Shown here one piece after another: positions 49,885-59,095 of a stretch of DNA of 64,000 nucleotides. The notes under the pieces are model-generated. The model worked only from the letters and a program-made list of their open reading frames with translations, searched no databases and was not told the origin of the DNA. Position 1 is the first letter of the stretch, and each line of letters begins with the position of its first letter. Origin of the DNA: Paraburkholderia sp. BL21I4N1 (lineage in GTDB: Bacteria > Pseudomonadota > Gammaproteobacteria > Burkholderiales > Burkholderiaceae); the NCBI RefSeq assembly GCF_002973525.1, contig NZ_PVEN01000014.1, positions 124,001 to 188,000 of the forward strand, given 5' to 3'. The translations under genes were made by a program, and so were the position numbers.

Positions 49885-50814
49885 TCAACCCGCCGCTTCC
49901 CGCGTCGCACCGCCCGTTAGCGACACGACGAAGTCGAAGAACGCCCGCACCTTGGCCGGCGGATGATGCCGCGAAGGATAAAGCGCATACAGCGGATAAA
50001 GCTCATCGCCCCAATCAGGAAACAGTTCGACGAGCTTGCCACTGGATAGCAGCGGTTCCGCGCCGAGCGCCAGAATCTGCGCGACGCCCTGGCCTGCCGC
50101 GCACGCGCTGTGCATGGTGCCGACGTCGTTCACCGTCAGCGGACCTTGCGGCGTCAGCATCACCTTCTTGCGCCCGCGATGAAACTCCCAGCTGAACGGA
50201 TAACCCGTTAGTGGATCGCGGAATTTGATGCAGATATGCCGCCCGGTTTCGAGGTCCGTGGGCGTGGCCGGATGCCCGTGTTTCTTCAGATACGACGGCG
50301 CGGCCACCGTCAGAATCCGCGTGTCCAGCAGTTTGCGCGCGATCAGCGACGACACCGGCGGATCGCCGAAACGGATCGCGATATCGAAGCCGTCGCCGAC
50401 CATATCGCCCAGCTGGTCGCGCGTGATCAACTCGAGTTGCAGATCGGGATGCCTGTCGATAAACCCGCCTAGCCTGGCGCCGAGCACCAGCCGCGAAAAG
50501 AACGGATCCATATTCACGCGCAGTCGTCCGCGCACCGCCGTGGCGCCTTGCGCGGCCGAGGACGCCGCTTCTTCGAGGCCGCCCAGCAGCGGCACGATCT
50601 GTTCGTAGAAACGCCGGCCTTCGTCGGTCAGCGTGACCGAGCGCGTGGTGCGGTCGAACAGCCGGATTCCGAGCCGCGCTTCGAGCCGCGCGACCGAACG
50701 GCTCACTCCGGATTGCGACATGTCGAGTGCTTCGCCCGCCGCCGCAAAACTGCCGCAATCGACGATCGCCGTCAACACGCCCATGCCGTTCAGCATGCGC
50801 TCGTCAAATGGCAT
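49885..50814 (-). CDS. LysR family transcriptional regulator
   Basis: A 309-aa LTTR. HTH: GVLTAIVDCGSFAAAGEALDMSQSGVSRSVARLEARLGIRLFDRT. Effector domain includes FDIAIRFGDPPVSSLIARKLL and CAAGQGVAQILALGAEPLL. It is divergent from the SDR gene at 51067, its likely target. A palindrome TGCATTAATGCA lies 19 bp before its start. Confidence 0.92.
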   Translation of the reverse strand: MPFDERMLNGMGVLTAIVDCGSFAAAGEALDMSQSGVSRSVARLEARLGIRLFDRTTRSVTLTDEGRRFYEQIVPLLGGLEEAASSAAQGATAVRGRLRVNMDPFFSRLVLGARLGGFIDRHPDLQLELITRDQLGDMVGDGFDIAIRFGDPPVSSLIARKLLDTRILTVAAPSYLKKHGHPATPTDLETGRHICIKFRDPLTGYPFSWEFHRGRKKVMLTPQGPLTVNDVGTMHSACAAGQGVAQILALGAEPLLSSGKLVELFPDWGDELYPLYALYPSRHHPPAKVRAFFDFVVSLTGGATREAAG

Positions 50815-50832
50815 CTGTTATTCCTTTTCTTA

Positions 50833-50844
50833 TGCATTAATGCA
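50833..50844. promoter_or_regulatory. Palindrome TGCATTAATGCA, probable LysR site
   Basis: A perfect 12-bp palindrome close to the LysR start in the region shared with the divergent SDR gene. Size and AT-centred symmetry fit the LTTR T-N11-A type. Confidence 0.6.
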
Positions 50845-51066
50845 CGACATGCTAACGCGAAAATCTGTTTGAATTCACACGACGGCGTGTGCAAAGGCCG
50901 CCCAGCAAGGCCGATCGATGATGTCTTGTCATGACTGGAATGACAGCGAAGCTATCGCGTCAATCGCCGGGTGGGCGTTAATCTTTGTGAACTCGCTCGA
51001 ATGACGAAGGCATGCGATTCTCGTCATGCACAGGGCATATTTAACGGGAATAACGGAGAACGCGTC

Positions 51067-51840
51067 ATGTCGAGAATATTTATTACCGGCTCCGCCGATG
51101 GGCTCGGTCAAATGGCCGCGCGACGGCTCGTCGACGCCGGACACCAGGTGGTTTTGCACGCCCGCAACGCGGCGCGCGCCGACGAAGCATTGAAAGCCGT
51201 GCCGCAAGCGGAGCGCGCGTTGGCCGGCGATCTGTCGAGTCTGGCCGACACGATCGCGCTGGCGGAGCAGGTGAACCGGCTGGGCCGGTTCGACGCAATC
51301 ATCCACAACGCGGCGGTCGGTTATCAGGAGCCGCGCCGGATCGCCACGGTCGACGGCTTGCCGCACGTGTTCGCGGTCAATACGCTGGCGCCGTATGTCC
51401 TGACCGCGCTGATCGAGCGGCCACGGCGGCTTGTCTATCTCAGCTCGGGCCTGCATCGCAGCGGCGACGCGAGCCTCGACGACCTTGCCTGGGAGCGCAG
51501 GCCGTGGCAAGGCACGGCCGCGTATTCGGATTCGAAACTGCACGACACGTTGCTGGCGTTTGCGATGGCGCGCCGCTGGCCGCAGGTGTTGTCGAATGCG
51601 TTGGAGCCGGGCTGGGTCGCGACGAAAATGGGCGGCCCGGATGCGCCCGACGATCTGGCGGCCGCACCGACCACCCAGGTGTGGCTCGCCGTCAGCGATG
51701 AACCGGCGGCCACCGTCAGCGGCGCGTACTTCTATCACATGAAGCCGCGCGAAACGCATCCGGCGGCGCGTGACGTCGCGGTTCAGGAGCGCCTGATCGA
51801 AGCGTGCGCGGGATTCTCCGGCGTCCGTTTGGCGGATTGA
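51067..51840 (+). CDS. SDR family oxidoreductase
   Basis: A 257-aa short-chain dehydrogenase. The cofactor motif is FITGSADGLGQMAARRL (TGxxxGxG); the NAG-like strand reads IHNAAVGY; the catalytic Tyr and Lys are in AAYSDSKLHDTLL (YxxxK) with Ser in VYLSSGL. CGGAGAA precedes the ATG at 51067. It is under the divergent LysR regulator by position. The substrate is not evident. Confidence 0.9.
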   Translation: MSRIFITGSADGLGQMAARRLVDAGHQVVLHARNAARADEALKAVPQAERALAGDLSSLADTIALAEQVNRLGRFDAIIHNAAVGYQEPRRIATVDGLPHVFAVNTLAPYVLTALIERPRRLVYLSSGLHRSGDASLDDLAWERRPWQGTAAYSDSKLHDTLLAFAMARRWPQVLSNALEPGWVATKMGGPDAPDDLAAAPTTQVWLAVSDEPAATVSGAYFYHMKPRETHPAARDVAVQERLIEACAGFSGVRLAD

Positions 51841-51856
51841 GGGCGAATACCGCCGC

Positions 51857-53257
51857 TCAGCGTCCCGCGCTGTGCGGCGCCGGCGCGCGGACCTTGGGTT
51901 GCGCCGGCGCTTCGTCGAGCTGACGAAATATCCAGGCGGACACCAGCGTGATCACCCCCACGCACGCGAAGCTGAGGCGAAAGCCGAGCGCCGCCGAGCC
52001 CCATTGCGCCGAAAACAGATTCACGAGGCCGCCGCCGATCGACACGCCCAGCCCGATCGCGAGCATCTGCACCATCGAAAACAGGCTGTTGCCGCTACCC
52101 GCATCTTCATGCGAGAGGTCCTTGAGCGTGACGCTGTTCATCGCCGCGAACTGCATGGAGTTGGACGCACCGAACACCGCGAGGATGGCGATCTCGATGG
52201 CGAGCGGCGTGCCGCGCGTGATCAATGCAAACGCAACGATCGAGGAACCGACGATCAGCGTATTCACGAGCAGAAACGTGTCGTAGCCATAGCGGCGGAT
52301 CAACGGCGCGATCCAGCGTTTGGCGACGGTGCCGGCGAGCGCCGCGGGCAGCATCATCAGACCGGAGTGCAGCGGCGAATAGCCGAGTTGCAATTGCAGC
52401 AGCAGGGGCACGAGAAACGGCACGGCGCTGGAGCCGATGCGGCACACAAGATTGCCGATCAGACCGACGCTGAAGTTCGGCTCGCTGAACAGCGCCAGCT
52501 TGAACAGCGGGTTACGACGGCGCCGTGCGTACGGAATATAGGCGAGGGCACTGACCACGGCGAGCACGAACAGCCCCGCGGCCCAGGCCGCCCGATGCGT
52601 GGAGAACGGCGCTTCGATCGACAGCGAAAACGCGATCATGCACAGCGACAGCAGCCCGCACCCCACGAAATCGAATGGCGGCGCCTGGGTCTCGCCATGT
52701 GCGGGCAGAAAGCGCTGCACCGCATAGAGGCCCACCGCGCCGATCGGCACGTTGATCAGAAAGATCCAGTGCCACGTCATGTCCTGCACGAACCAGCCGC
52801 CGAGCGTCGGTCCGGCGATCGGTCCCAACTGACCCGCCACCGAAATGAACGCCAGCGCCGACACGTACTGTTCGCCCGACACGCTGCGCAACACCGCTAG
52901 CCGGCCGATCGGCAGCAGCATCGAACCGCCGACGCCCTGCAGCACCCGCGCAATCACCAACTGACCGAGCGTATGCGCACTCGCGCAGCAGATCGAACCG
53001 AGCACGAAGATGAGGATCGCCACGAAATACACGCGGCGCGTACCGAAGCGGTCGGCAAGCCAGCCCGACGCGGGCGTGAGCATCGCCATGGTCAGCGTGT
53101 ACGCGATGATGATCGGCTGCATGGCGAGCGGCGCGACATGCAGGCTGTTCGCGATCGACGGCAATGCGGTGTTGACGATCGTCGTGTCGAGCGACTGCAT
53201 GAAAAAGCCGGCGGCGACGATCCACAGCAGCGCGGTCTGGGCGGAATCCTTGGTCAT
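51857..53257 (-). CDS. MFS exporter, DHA2 family (MdtD-like)
   Basis: A 466-aa drug:H+ antiporter-type permease with about 14 membrane segments. Motifs: FMQSLDTTIVNTALPSIA (motif D1), GWLADRFGTRRV (motif A), RVLQGVGGSMLLPIGRL, and GPTLGGWFV (motif C). The ATG at 53257 matches the usual start; the frame is open to 53305 and no ribosome site is clear. It is divergent from a LysR gene and its stop lies 17 bp from the SDR stop. Substrate unknown. Confidence 0.9.
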   Translation of the reverse strand: MTKDSAQTALLWIVAAGFFMQSLDTTIVNTALPSIANSLHVAPLAMQPIIIAYTLTMAMLTPASGWLADRFGTRRVYFVAILIFVLGSICCASAHTLGQLVIARVLQGVGGSMLLPIGRLAVLRSVSGEQYVSALAFISVAGQLGPIAGPTLGGWFVQDMTWHWIFLINVPIGAVGLYAVQRFLPAHGETQAPPFDFVGCGLLSLCMIAFSLSIEAPFSTHRAAWAAGLFVLAVVSALAYIPYARRRRNPLFKLALFSEPNFSVGLIGNLVCRIGSSAVPFLVPLLLQLQLGYSPLHSGLMMLPAALAGTVAKRWIAPLIRRYGYDTFLLVNTLIVGSSIVAFALITRGTPLAIEIAILAVFGASNSMQFAAMNSVTLKDLSHEDAGSGNSLFSMVQMLAIGLGVSIGGGLVNLFSAQWGSAALGFRLSFACVGVITLVSAWIFRQLDEAPAQPKVRAPAPHSAGR

Positions 53258-53330
53258 TTTTACGGGGCGGCGGGGCGGGCGGCTAGACGCCCGGACTCGG
53301 GGCAAGTCATTGGGGGAGTTCGTTCATGAT

Positions 53331-53394
53331 ATTGACATACCCGTCAATCGGGAACCCCACTAGGAATGGTGACTGTTATCGACAATGCCGATAA
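53331..53394. promoter_or_regulatory. Two dyads in the exporter-LysR divergent region
   Basis: ATTGAC/GTCAAT around six bases (53331-53348) and TTATCG/CGATAA around seven bases (53376-53394). Both are candidates for binding by the LysR protein at 53413. Confidence 0.6.
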
Positions 53395-53412
53395 GCAGCG
53401 CGACAATGCGCC

Positions 53413-54273
53413 ATGCTCAATCCCATCTGGCTCAAGACATTCGCCACAGTCGCCGCGTGCCATAGCTTCACCGAGGCAGGGCGGCGGCTCGACCTGACGC
53501 AGTCGAGCGTCAGCGAACACATCCGGCGGCTCGAAGAGAGCGTGGGCCGGCGTCTGTTCGTGCGCGACACCCATTCAATGGCCATGACCGCCGACGGCGA
53601 AGCCATGCTCGCGCACGCCAGCGTGATCTTGCAGGCGCTCGCGCGAGCCGAATCGCAGTTTCGCGCGCCACGCCTGAAAGGCCGCGTGCGGCTGGGTTCA
53701 TCCGACGACGTCGCGCTCGGACCGTTGCCGAATGTGCTGGCCGCGTTTCGCGACGCGCATCCGGATGTCGAACTGGAGATCACCATCGGCATGACCGGCA
53801 AGCTTTATGAATTGCTGGAAGCCGGCGCGATCGATCTGCTGGTGGGCAAGCGCCGGCTCGGCGACCGCCGCGGCGTGCCGCTCTTCACGGGCCGGCTCGA
53901 ATGGTTGGCGCGGCCAGGGACGCTGGTCGATCTGAGTCAGCCGTTGCCGCTGATTCTGGTCGCCGAGCCGAGCGTGACGCGCGCGGTCGTGCTCGATGCG
54001 CTCGCCGAAGCGGGGTTTAGCTGGCAACTGGTGTGCACGAGCAGCAGCCATTCGGGCTGTATCGCGGCGGCGCGCGGCGGGTTGGGGATCACGGTGCGGC
54101 CGCAGTATCTGGCGGCGCGTGGGCTGGCGCCGCCGCTGAATGCCGCGGCGCTGCCGGCGTTGCCATCGGTGGAATTTATCGCGTTAGCGGCCCGGCGGTT
54201 GAGTCGGCCGGCGGGCACGCTGATGCAGCTTTTGCACGACAGCGATCTGCGTGGGTCGTGGATCGGAGAGTGA
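53413..54273 (+). CDS. LysR family transcriptional regulator
   Basis: A 286-aa LTTR. HTH: LKTFATVAACHSFTEAGRRLDLTQSSVSEHIRRLEESVGRRLF. The effector domain is shorter than usual (GRVRLGSSDDVALGPLPNVL; ARGGLGITVRPQYL). It is divergent from the DHA2 exporter and probably controls it. It converges with the deaminase gene with 11 bp between stops. Confidence 0.9.
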   Translation: MLNPIWLKTFATVAACHSFTEAGRRLDLTQSSVSEHIRRLEESVGRRLFVRDTHSMAMTADGEAMLAHASVILQALARAESQFRAPRLKGRVRLGSSDDVALGPLPNVLAAFRDAHPDVELEITIGMTGKLYELLEAGAIDLLVGKRRLGDRRGVPLFTGRLEWLARPGTLVDLSQPLPLILVAEPSVTRAVVLDALAEAGFSWQLVCTSSSHSGCIAAARGGLGITVRPQYLAARGLAPPLNAAALPALPSVEFIALAARRLSRPAGTLMQLLHDSDLRGSWIGE

Positions 54274-54284
54274 GACGAGTCCGC

Positions 54285-55382
54285 TCAACCCGGCAACGTC
54301 GCCGCAAGCCGGTCGAACTCCACCGTCCACGCCGCACGCCACGCATTGCGCGTGGCCTCATCCACCCATGCGCCGTCGATCCCGTTCAGCATGAACTGCC
54401 GCAATTCGGCGAGGCTGAAGCCGAAGTGACTGAACATCAACTGCCACGCTTCGCTCGGATTCACCTTGTGCAGAGTCGGGTCGTCGGTGTTCGGATGGAT
54501 TTTCAGGCCGAGGCCCGGCATGCGTCGCATGGGATGCTGTTCGGCCCATACGTCCGGCGCAAGCGTGCGCAGATAGTAGGAGTTGGTCGGCACGACAGTG
54601 AAGACGATGCCGCGCTCCGCGTAGCTCGCGGCCAGTTCCGGGTTGTCGACGATCGTGTAGCCGTGATCGATACGGTCGCATTGCAGTAAATCCACGGCGG
54701 TCTCGACATTGCGCCACGGCATGCCGAATTCGCCCGCGTGCGCGGTGGTTTTGAAGCCCGCGTTGCGCGCGTCGCGATACGCTTTCCAGAACAATTCGGG
54801 CGGCCGGTCGTTTTCGCGGTAATCGATGCCCAGACCAGCCACTTCGTCCGCCCGATGCGTGCGCATCCAGTCCACCAGCGCGACGGCTTCGTCCGGATCG
54901 GCTTCGCGGTCGATGCTCGGAATCAGGCGCGCGCTGATACCGAAATCGCGTGCGGCGTCGCGAATCGCGGTGACGATCGCGGCTTGCGCGTCGGCATACG
55001 GAATCTTCGACACGCGTACCGTGCCGGTCGGATTCCAGAAAAACTCGCTATGCCGCACCTGATGCGCGGCGGCATCGGCGAGATATTCGTAGGCGATACG
55101 ATGCAGGTCGTCGGCTTGCGTGAGCAGGTAGTCGTCCAGCGCGCGCAGCACGCGCAGCACGCCGACCGGTTTCTCGCCGCGCGTATAGAACGAGTCGATT
55201 TCCGCGCGGCTGAGCGGCGCCTGGCTTTTCTCGGCCAGCGCGATAAAGGTCTCGTGACGTACCGCGCCCAGCAGATGGCAATGCAACTCGACCTTCGGCA
55301 GCGCGGTGAAGAACGCGTGATGCGCGTCGGTGAGCGTCATGCCGAGGCGCGATGCGGGCACGTTGCCCAAGGTCTCTTTCAT
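54285..55382 (-). CDS. Adenosine/adenine deaminase family protein
   Basis: A 365-aa metal-dependent amidohydrolase. The HxH zinc site is LPKVELHCHLLGAV (His34, His36). The catalytic HAGE is in FKTTAHAGEFGMPW, a later His in RIDHGYTI, and the Asp pair in LKIHPNTDDPTLHK. It deaminates adenosine to inosine, or adenine to hypoxanthine. The neighbouring base permease and Tat-exported nucleoside hydrolase favour a free-base substrate. Start at the ATG at 55382; there is no clear ribosome site. It lies downstream of the permease gene. Confidence 0.85.
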   Translation of the reverse strand: MKETLGNVPASRLGMTLTDAHHAFFTALPKVELHCHLLGAVRHETFIALAEKSQAPLSRAEIDSFYTRGEKPVGVLRVLRALDDYLLTQADDLHRIAYEYLADAAAHQVRHSEFFWNPTGTVRVSKIPYADAQAAIVTAIRDAARDFGISARLIPSIDREADPDEAVALVDWMRTHRADEVAGLGIDYRENDRPPELFWKAYRDARNAGFKTTAHAGEFGMPWRNVETAVDLLQCDRIDHGYTIVDNPELAASYAERGIVFTVVPTNSYYLRTLAPDVWAEQHPMRRMPGLGLKIHPNTDDPTLHKVNPSEAWQLMFSHFGFSLAELRQFMLNGIDGAWVDEATRNAWRAAWTVEFDRLAATLPG

Positions 55383-55496
55383 GTCGGTATGGTTGTCGGT
55401 AGTGCGCAAAACTGAGTGTAGTGCGAATGCAAACGCTGGAAAACGTGCGGCGAACGGTGAAGCTTCAAGGCAGCGTCAAGGCGGTCTCAAAGCGGC

Positions 55497-56843
55497 TTAA
55501 TGCGGTTTGACCACGGTATAGAAGTAATAGCCGAGCGGCACAGCCAGCACGTACAGCCCCCACGGCACTTCGCGGAACCGTCCGGCGAGCAGTTTGACGA
55601 GCACGTAGCAGAGCAGGCCGCCCGCAATGCCGGTGCCGAAACTGTTCGACATCAGCGTGAGCAGCACCATCGAGAGCACCGGCAGCGAGTCGGTGAAGTC
55701 GTCGAAATGCGCGTGGCGGATCGTGCTGAACATCGACAGGCCGATCAGGATCAGCGCGGGCGCGGTCGCTTCTTTCGGGATTGCCAGCGCGACCGGCACG
55801 AACAGCAGCATCAGCGCGAACATCGCGGCGGCGGCGAGCGAGGACAGACCGCTGCGGCCGCCCGCTTCGACACCCGCCGCCGATTCCACCAGCGCGGTCA
55901 GCGCCGGAATTCCGAACACCGGCCCGAGCGTCGCGGCGATCGAGTCGACCAGAAACGGGCGGTTGATATTCGGCAGGTTGGCGTTTTCGTCGAGCAGGTT
56001 GGCTTTCGCGCCGACCGCGAGCGTGGTGCCGAGCGTCGAGAAAAACTCGGCCGCGAAGAACACGAACAGATACGGAATCGAAGCCACGCTCAGCGCGCTG
56101 ACCAGGTCGACCTTGAACGCGATCGGCGCGATGCTATGCGGCCACGACAAGAACGACGCGGGCAGATGCGTGACGCCGAGCGGCACGCCCGCACCGGCCG
56201 CGATCAGGATCGCCCACAGAATCGCGCCGGGCACGCGGCGGCCTTGCAGTACCACGGCCGCGCCGAGTCCGATCAGCGCGACCAGCGTGCCGGGCCGCGA
56301 GAAATCGCCGAGCGCGAGCGCGTTGGTTTTCGCGTTGGCGATGACCATGCCCGCGTTGCGGAAGCCGAGCACCGCGATGAACAAGCCGATCGACGCACCG
56401 AGTCCGAGCTTGATCTGAGCGGGAATCAACCGCATCACGAGACTGCGCGCGCCGACCACGGTCAGGATCAGGAACAGCACGCCGGACACGCATGCAATGC
56501 CGAGTCCCGTTTGCCACGCGACGTGTTCGCCCGCGAGCGTGATGCCGAGAATCACCGAGCCGCCGATGCCGGGCCCCACCAGAAACGGCAGGTTCGCATA
56601 CAGCGCCATCAGCACCGTGCTCAGCACGAACACGAGAATCGTCGCGGTGGTGGCGGCGCCGCGATCCATGCCACCCGCCGCCAGCAGCGAAGGGATCACG
56701 ACCAGCAGGTAAGCGGCCGCGAGAAACGACGTGATACCGGCTATGGTTTCGATGCGTACGCTGGTGTTGCGCTCGCTGAGCGCGAAACGCCGCTCGAGCC
56801 AACCGCTGCCCGCCGATGCCGCGGCAGGCGGTGCTTTGGCCAT
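55497..56843 (-). CDS. NCS2 family purine permease (AzgA-like)
   Basis: A 448-aa inner-membrane transporter with 12-14 segments. It begins SGWLERRFALSERNTSVRIETIAGITSFLAAAYLLVVIP, the AzgA start, and has FLVGPGIGGSVILGITLAG, FFAAEFFSTLGTTLAVGAKAN, and VESAAGVEAGGRSGLSSLAAA. AzgA members import adenine, hypoxanthine or guanine by proton symport. The deaminase gene follows after 114 bp, probably in one operon. A LysR gene is divergent 83 bp away. Confidence 0.9.
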   Translation of the reverse strand: MAKAPPAAASAGSGWLERRFALSERNTSVRIETIAGITSFLAAAYLLVVIPSLLAAGGMDRGAATTATILVFVLSTVLMALYANLPFLVGPGIGGSVILGITLAGEHVAWQTGLGIACVSGVLFLILTVVGARSLVMRLIPAQIKLGLGASIGLFIAVLGFRNAGMVIANAKTNALALGDFSRPGTLVALIGLGAAVVLQGRRVPGAILWAILIAAGAGVPLGVTHLPASFLSWPHSIAPIAFKVDLVSALSVASIPYLFVFFAAEFFSTLGTTLAVGAKANLLDENANLPNINRPFLVDSIAATLGPVFGIPALTALVESAAGVEAGGRSGLSSLAAAAMFALMLLFVPVALAIPKEATAPALILIGLSMFSTIRHAHFDDFTDSLPVLSMVLLTLMSNSFGTGIAGGLLCYVLVKLLAGRFREVPWGLYVLAVPLGYYFYTVVKPH

Positions 56844-56856
56844 TGAAGATTCGTTA

Positions 56857-56869
56857 TTGATCAATTGAT
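56857..56869. promoter_or_regulatory. Overlapping palindromes, probable LysR operator
   Basis: TTGATCAA (56857-56864) and ATCAATTGAT (56860-56869) overlap within the 83-bp divergent spacer between permease and LysR genes. Confidence 0.55.
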
Positions 56870-56926
56870 TCGTCCTGTAATCGTGCCATTTATACTGCTG
56901 CGCATTGCGTCGATGCTTCGCTCACC

Positions 56927-57853
56927 ATGACCGACCGTTCGTCCCTGCTGCCCGCGCTCACGCTGCGGCAAATCCAGTACTTCGTCACGCTCGCGCATGC
57001 GCGCAGCTTCACGCAGGCCGCGCAGTCGCTCGCGTTGACGCAGCCGGCGCTGACCGCGGCGATCCGGCAGATCGAATTCCTGCTCGGCGGCCCGCTGTTC
57101 GCGCGTTCCGCGCATCGGCTGACACTCACGCATGCGGGCGCCAGCGTGCTGCCGCTCGCCGAACGCCTGCTCAACCAGGCGCGCGGCACTTTCGACGACA
57201 TGGCGAGCACCTTCGCCGAACGCGTGCAGACCGTGCGCATCGGGCTGATTCCATCGGCCGCGGCGCGTCTGCTGCCCGCGCTCGCTTCGTTGCGCGCGCA
57301 ACAGCCGTCGCTGCGCTTCACGCTGAACGACATGCCGAACACCGCGTTGCTCGACGCGGTGCGCCAGGGCGCGGCCGACTTCGGCGTGGGCGTGCATGAG
57401 CCGGACGCGCCCGCCACCGACCGCGACGGCGACGCCGCATTGCGCTATCAGGATCTGTTCGAGGATCAGATCGTGGTGGTGGTGCGGCGCGACGATCCGC
57501 TCGCGCAACGAAAAAGCCTGGCCTGGGCGAAGCTGGTGGGGCGCGAGCTCGCGGCGTTCGTACGTGGCAGCGTCAGCGAGGCGTTGCAACGCACCGGCGG
57601 CGCGGAAGGCTTGCAGCTCAACGTCGCCTATCGCGTCGAATACACCGAGCCCCTGTACGAACTGGTGCGCAACCGCCTGGCCATTGCGGTGCTGCCGAGT
57701 CTCTACACGATGCATCTGCACGACGTCGAACTGGTCGCGCTGCGTCTCGACAAACCGCGCGTGACCCGCTCGATCGCGCTGATCTCGCTCGACGGCGACG
57801 ATCGCGGCCCGCACGTGCGGGCTTGCCGCGAGTGGATCGTCGCGCATATCTGA
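56927..57853 (+). CDS. LysR family regulator of the purine region
   Basis: A 308-aa LTTR. HTH: LRQIQYFVTLAHARSFTQAAQSLALTQPALTAAIRQIEFLLGGPLFAR. Effector domain: VRIGLIPSAAARLLPALASL and LVRNRLAIAVLPSL. It lies between the permease and nucleoside hydrolase genes and is divergent from the permease. Purine or nucleoside control is inferred from position. Confidence 0.9.
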   Translation: MTDRSSLLPALTLRQIQYFVTLAHARSFTQAAQSLALTQPALTAAIRQIEFLLGGPLFARSAHRLTLTHAGASVLPLAERLLNQARGTFDDMASTFAERVQTVRIGLIPSAAARLLPALASLRAQQPSLRFTLNDMPNTALLDAVRQGAADFGVGVHEPDAPATDRDGDAALRYQDLFEDQIVVVVRRDDPLAQRKSLAWAKLVGRELAAFVRGSVSEALQRTGGAEGLQLNVAYRVEYTEPLYELVRNRLAIAVLPSLYTMHLHDVELVALRLDKPRVTRSIALISLDGDDRGPHVRACREWIVAHI

Positions 57854-57890
57854 GGGCGGATGCGGGGGCTGCATGGGGGTGCGGTTGCGC

Positions 57891-59081
57891 TCAAGGCAGC
57901 GTCGCGAGCCGTGCGCGCAGCGCGGCGTAAAAACCGTCCGCATCGACTTCCGTGATCCACGTCGCGTTCGGTTTGCGTCCGCTGTGGCCGCTCCAGTCCA
58001 CCACGGTTTCGCCGAGCGTCCATTCGCCGACGGTCTCGATCATCACGTTGACCTCGCGTCCCTTGAACAACGACGGCTCGATCAGATAACCGGTCGCGCA
58101 CGGGTCGTACATCGGCGCGGACTCAACGCCGCGGCGGCCTTTCTGATAGGCGACTTCCGCGGCCATGATGTCGGCCGCCAGGGTTCCGCAACGGTTGCCG
58201 AGCGCGCGAATCGGTGCGATGCGCGCGGGCGTGATCGGCGCTTTCACGGCGACGTCGCGCGGCAGCACGACAATCGGCACGCCGCTCGCGAACACCACCT
58301 GCGCGGCTTGCGGATCGACATAGATGTTGAATTCCGCGGCCGGCGTGATGTTGCCGCGTTCGAAGAACGCGCCGCCCATCAGCACGATGTCGCGAATGCC
58401 GTTGCGGATCTCGGGCGCCTCGATTAGCGCGCTGGCGAGGTTGGTCAGCGGGCCGAGCGCGCAGAGCGTCACGCTGTGCGGCGGCGCCGCGCGCAGCGTC
58501 TCGATCAGGAACGCCACCGCGTGTTGCGGCGCGAGCGGCGCCAGCGGTTCGTGCAAGGGCACGCCGTCGAGGCCGGTTTTGCCGTGGACGTTGGCGGCCG
58601 TGATCAGTTCGCGCGTGAGCGGCCGCGGACAGCCGGCATAGACCGGCAGCGAATGCGTGCGCCCGGCCCAATCGCGGACGATGCGCGCGTTGCGTTCGGT
58701 CAGATCGAGCGGCACGTTGCCGGCCACCGTGGTGATCGCGCGCAGGTCGAGCCGGTCGCTGGCGCCGAGCGCGAACAGGATCGCGATCGCGTCGTCCTGG
58801 CCCGGATCGCAGTCGATGATGACGCTGCGGCGAGCGTTGTCCCGCGCCATGGCCGCGCTGGATGAAACGCCGGCGGCCGGGTCCGCATTGGCGCCTTGAT
58901 TTGCCGGCGCCGTTTGCGCCGTCGCGGTGGTGGTGGATGCCGCCGCGCCCGCCAGCACCGGCCACGAAGACGCACCGGCGGCCAGCCCCATCGCCGTGCG
59001 CAAAAACTTGCGGCGCGGCTGCGCCGGCGCGATCTCATGGGTCGAAGCGATCGGATCGACCGCATCAAGGAATGTCGTCAT
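57891..59081 (-). CDS. Nucleoside hydrolase with Tat signal peptide
   Basis: A 396-aa IUNH-family enzyme that splits ribonucleosides into base and ribose. The calcium-site motif is VIIDCDPGQDDAIA (Asp90, Asp92, Asp96, Asp97). Upstream lies RRKFLRTAMGLAAGASSW with the twin arginine at 23-24 and a hydrophobic stretch ending AGAAAS, so export by Tat to the periplasm is likely. Most family members are cytoplasmic. It is 14 bp after the porin gene on the same strand, one operon with it. The start at the ATG at 59081 lies 22 residues before the twin Arg. Confidence 0.9.
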   Translation of the reverse strand: MTTFLDAVDPIASTHEIAPAQPRRKFLRTAMGLAAGASSWPVLAGAAASTTTATAQTAPANQGANADPAAGVSSSAAMARDNARRSVIIDCDPGQDDAIAILFALGASDRLDLRAITTVAGNVPLDLTERNARIVRDWAGRTHSLPVYAGCPRPLTRELITAANVHGKTGLDGVPLHEPLAPLAPQHAVAFLIETLRAAPPHSVTLCALGPLTNLASALIEAPEIRNGIRDIVLMGGAFFERGNITPAAEFNIYVDPQAAQVVFASGVPIVVLPRDVAVKAPITPARIAPIRALGNRCGTLAADIMAAEVAYQKGRRGVESAPMYDPCATGYLIEPSLFKGREVNVMIETVGEWTLGETVVDWSGHSGRKPNATWITEVDADGFYAALRARLATLP

Positions 59082-59095
59082 GGTCGTCTCGGGCG

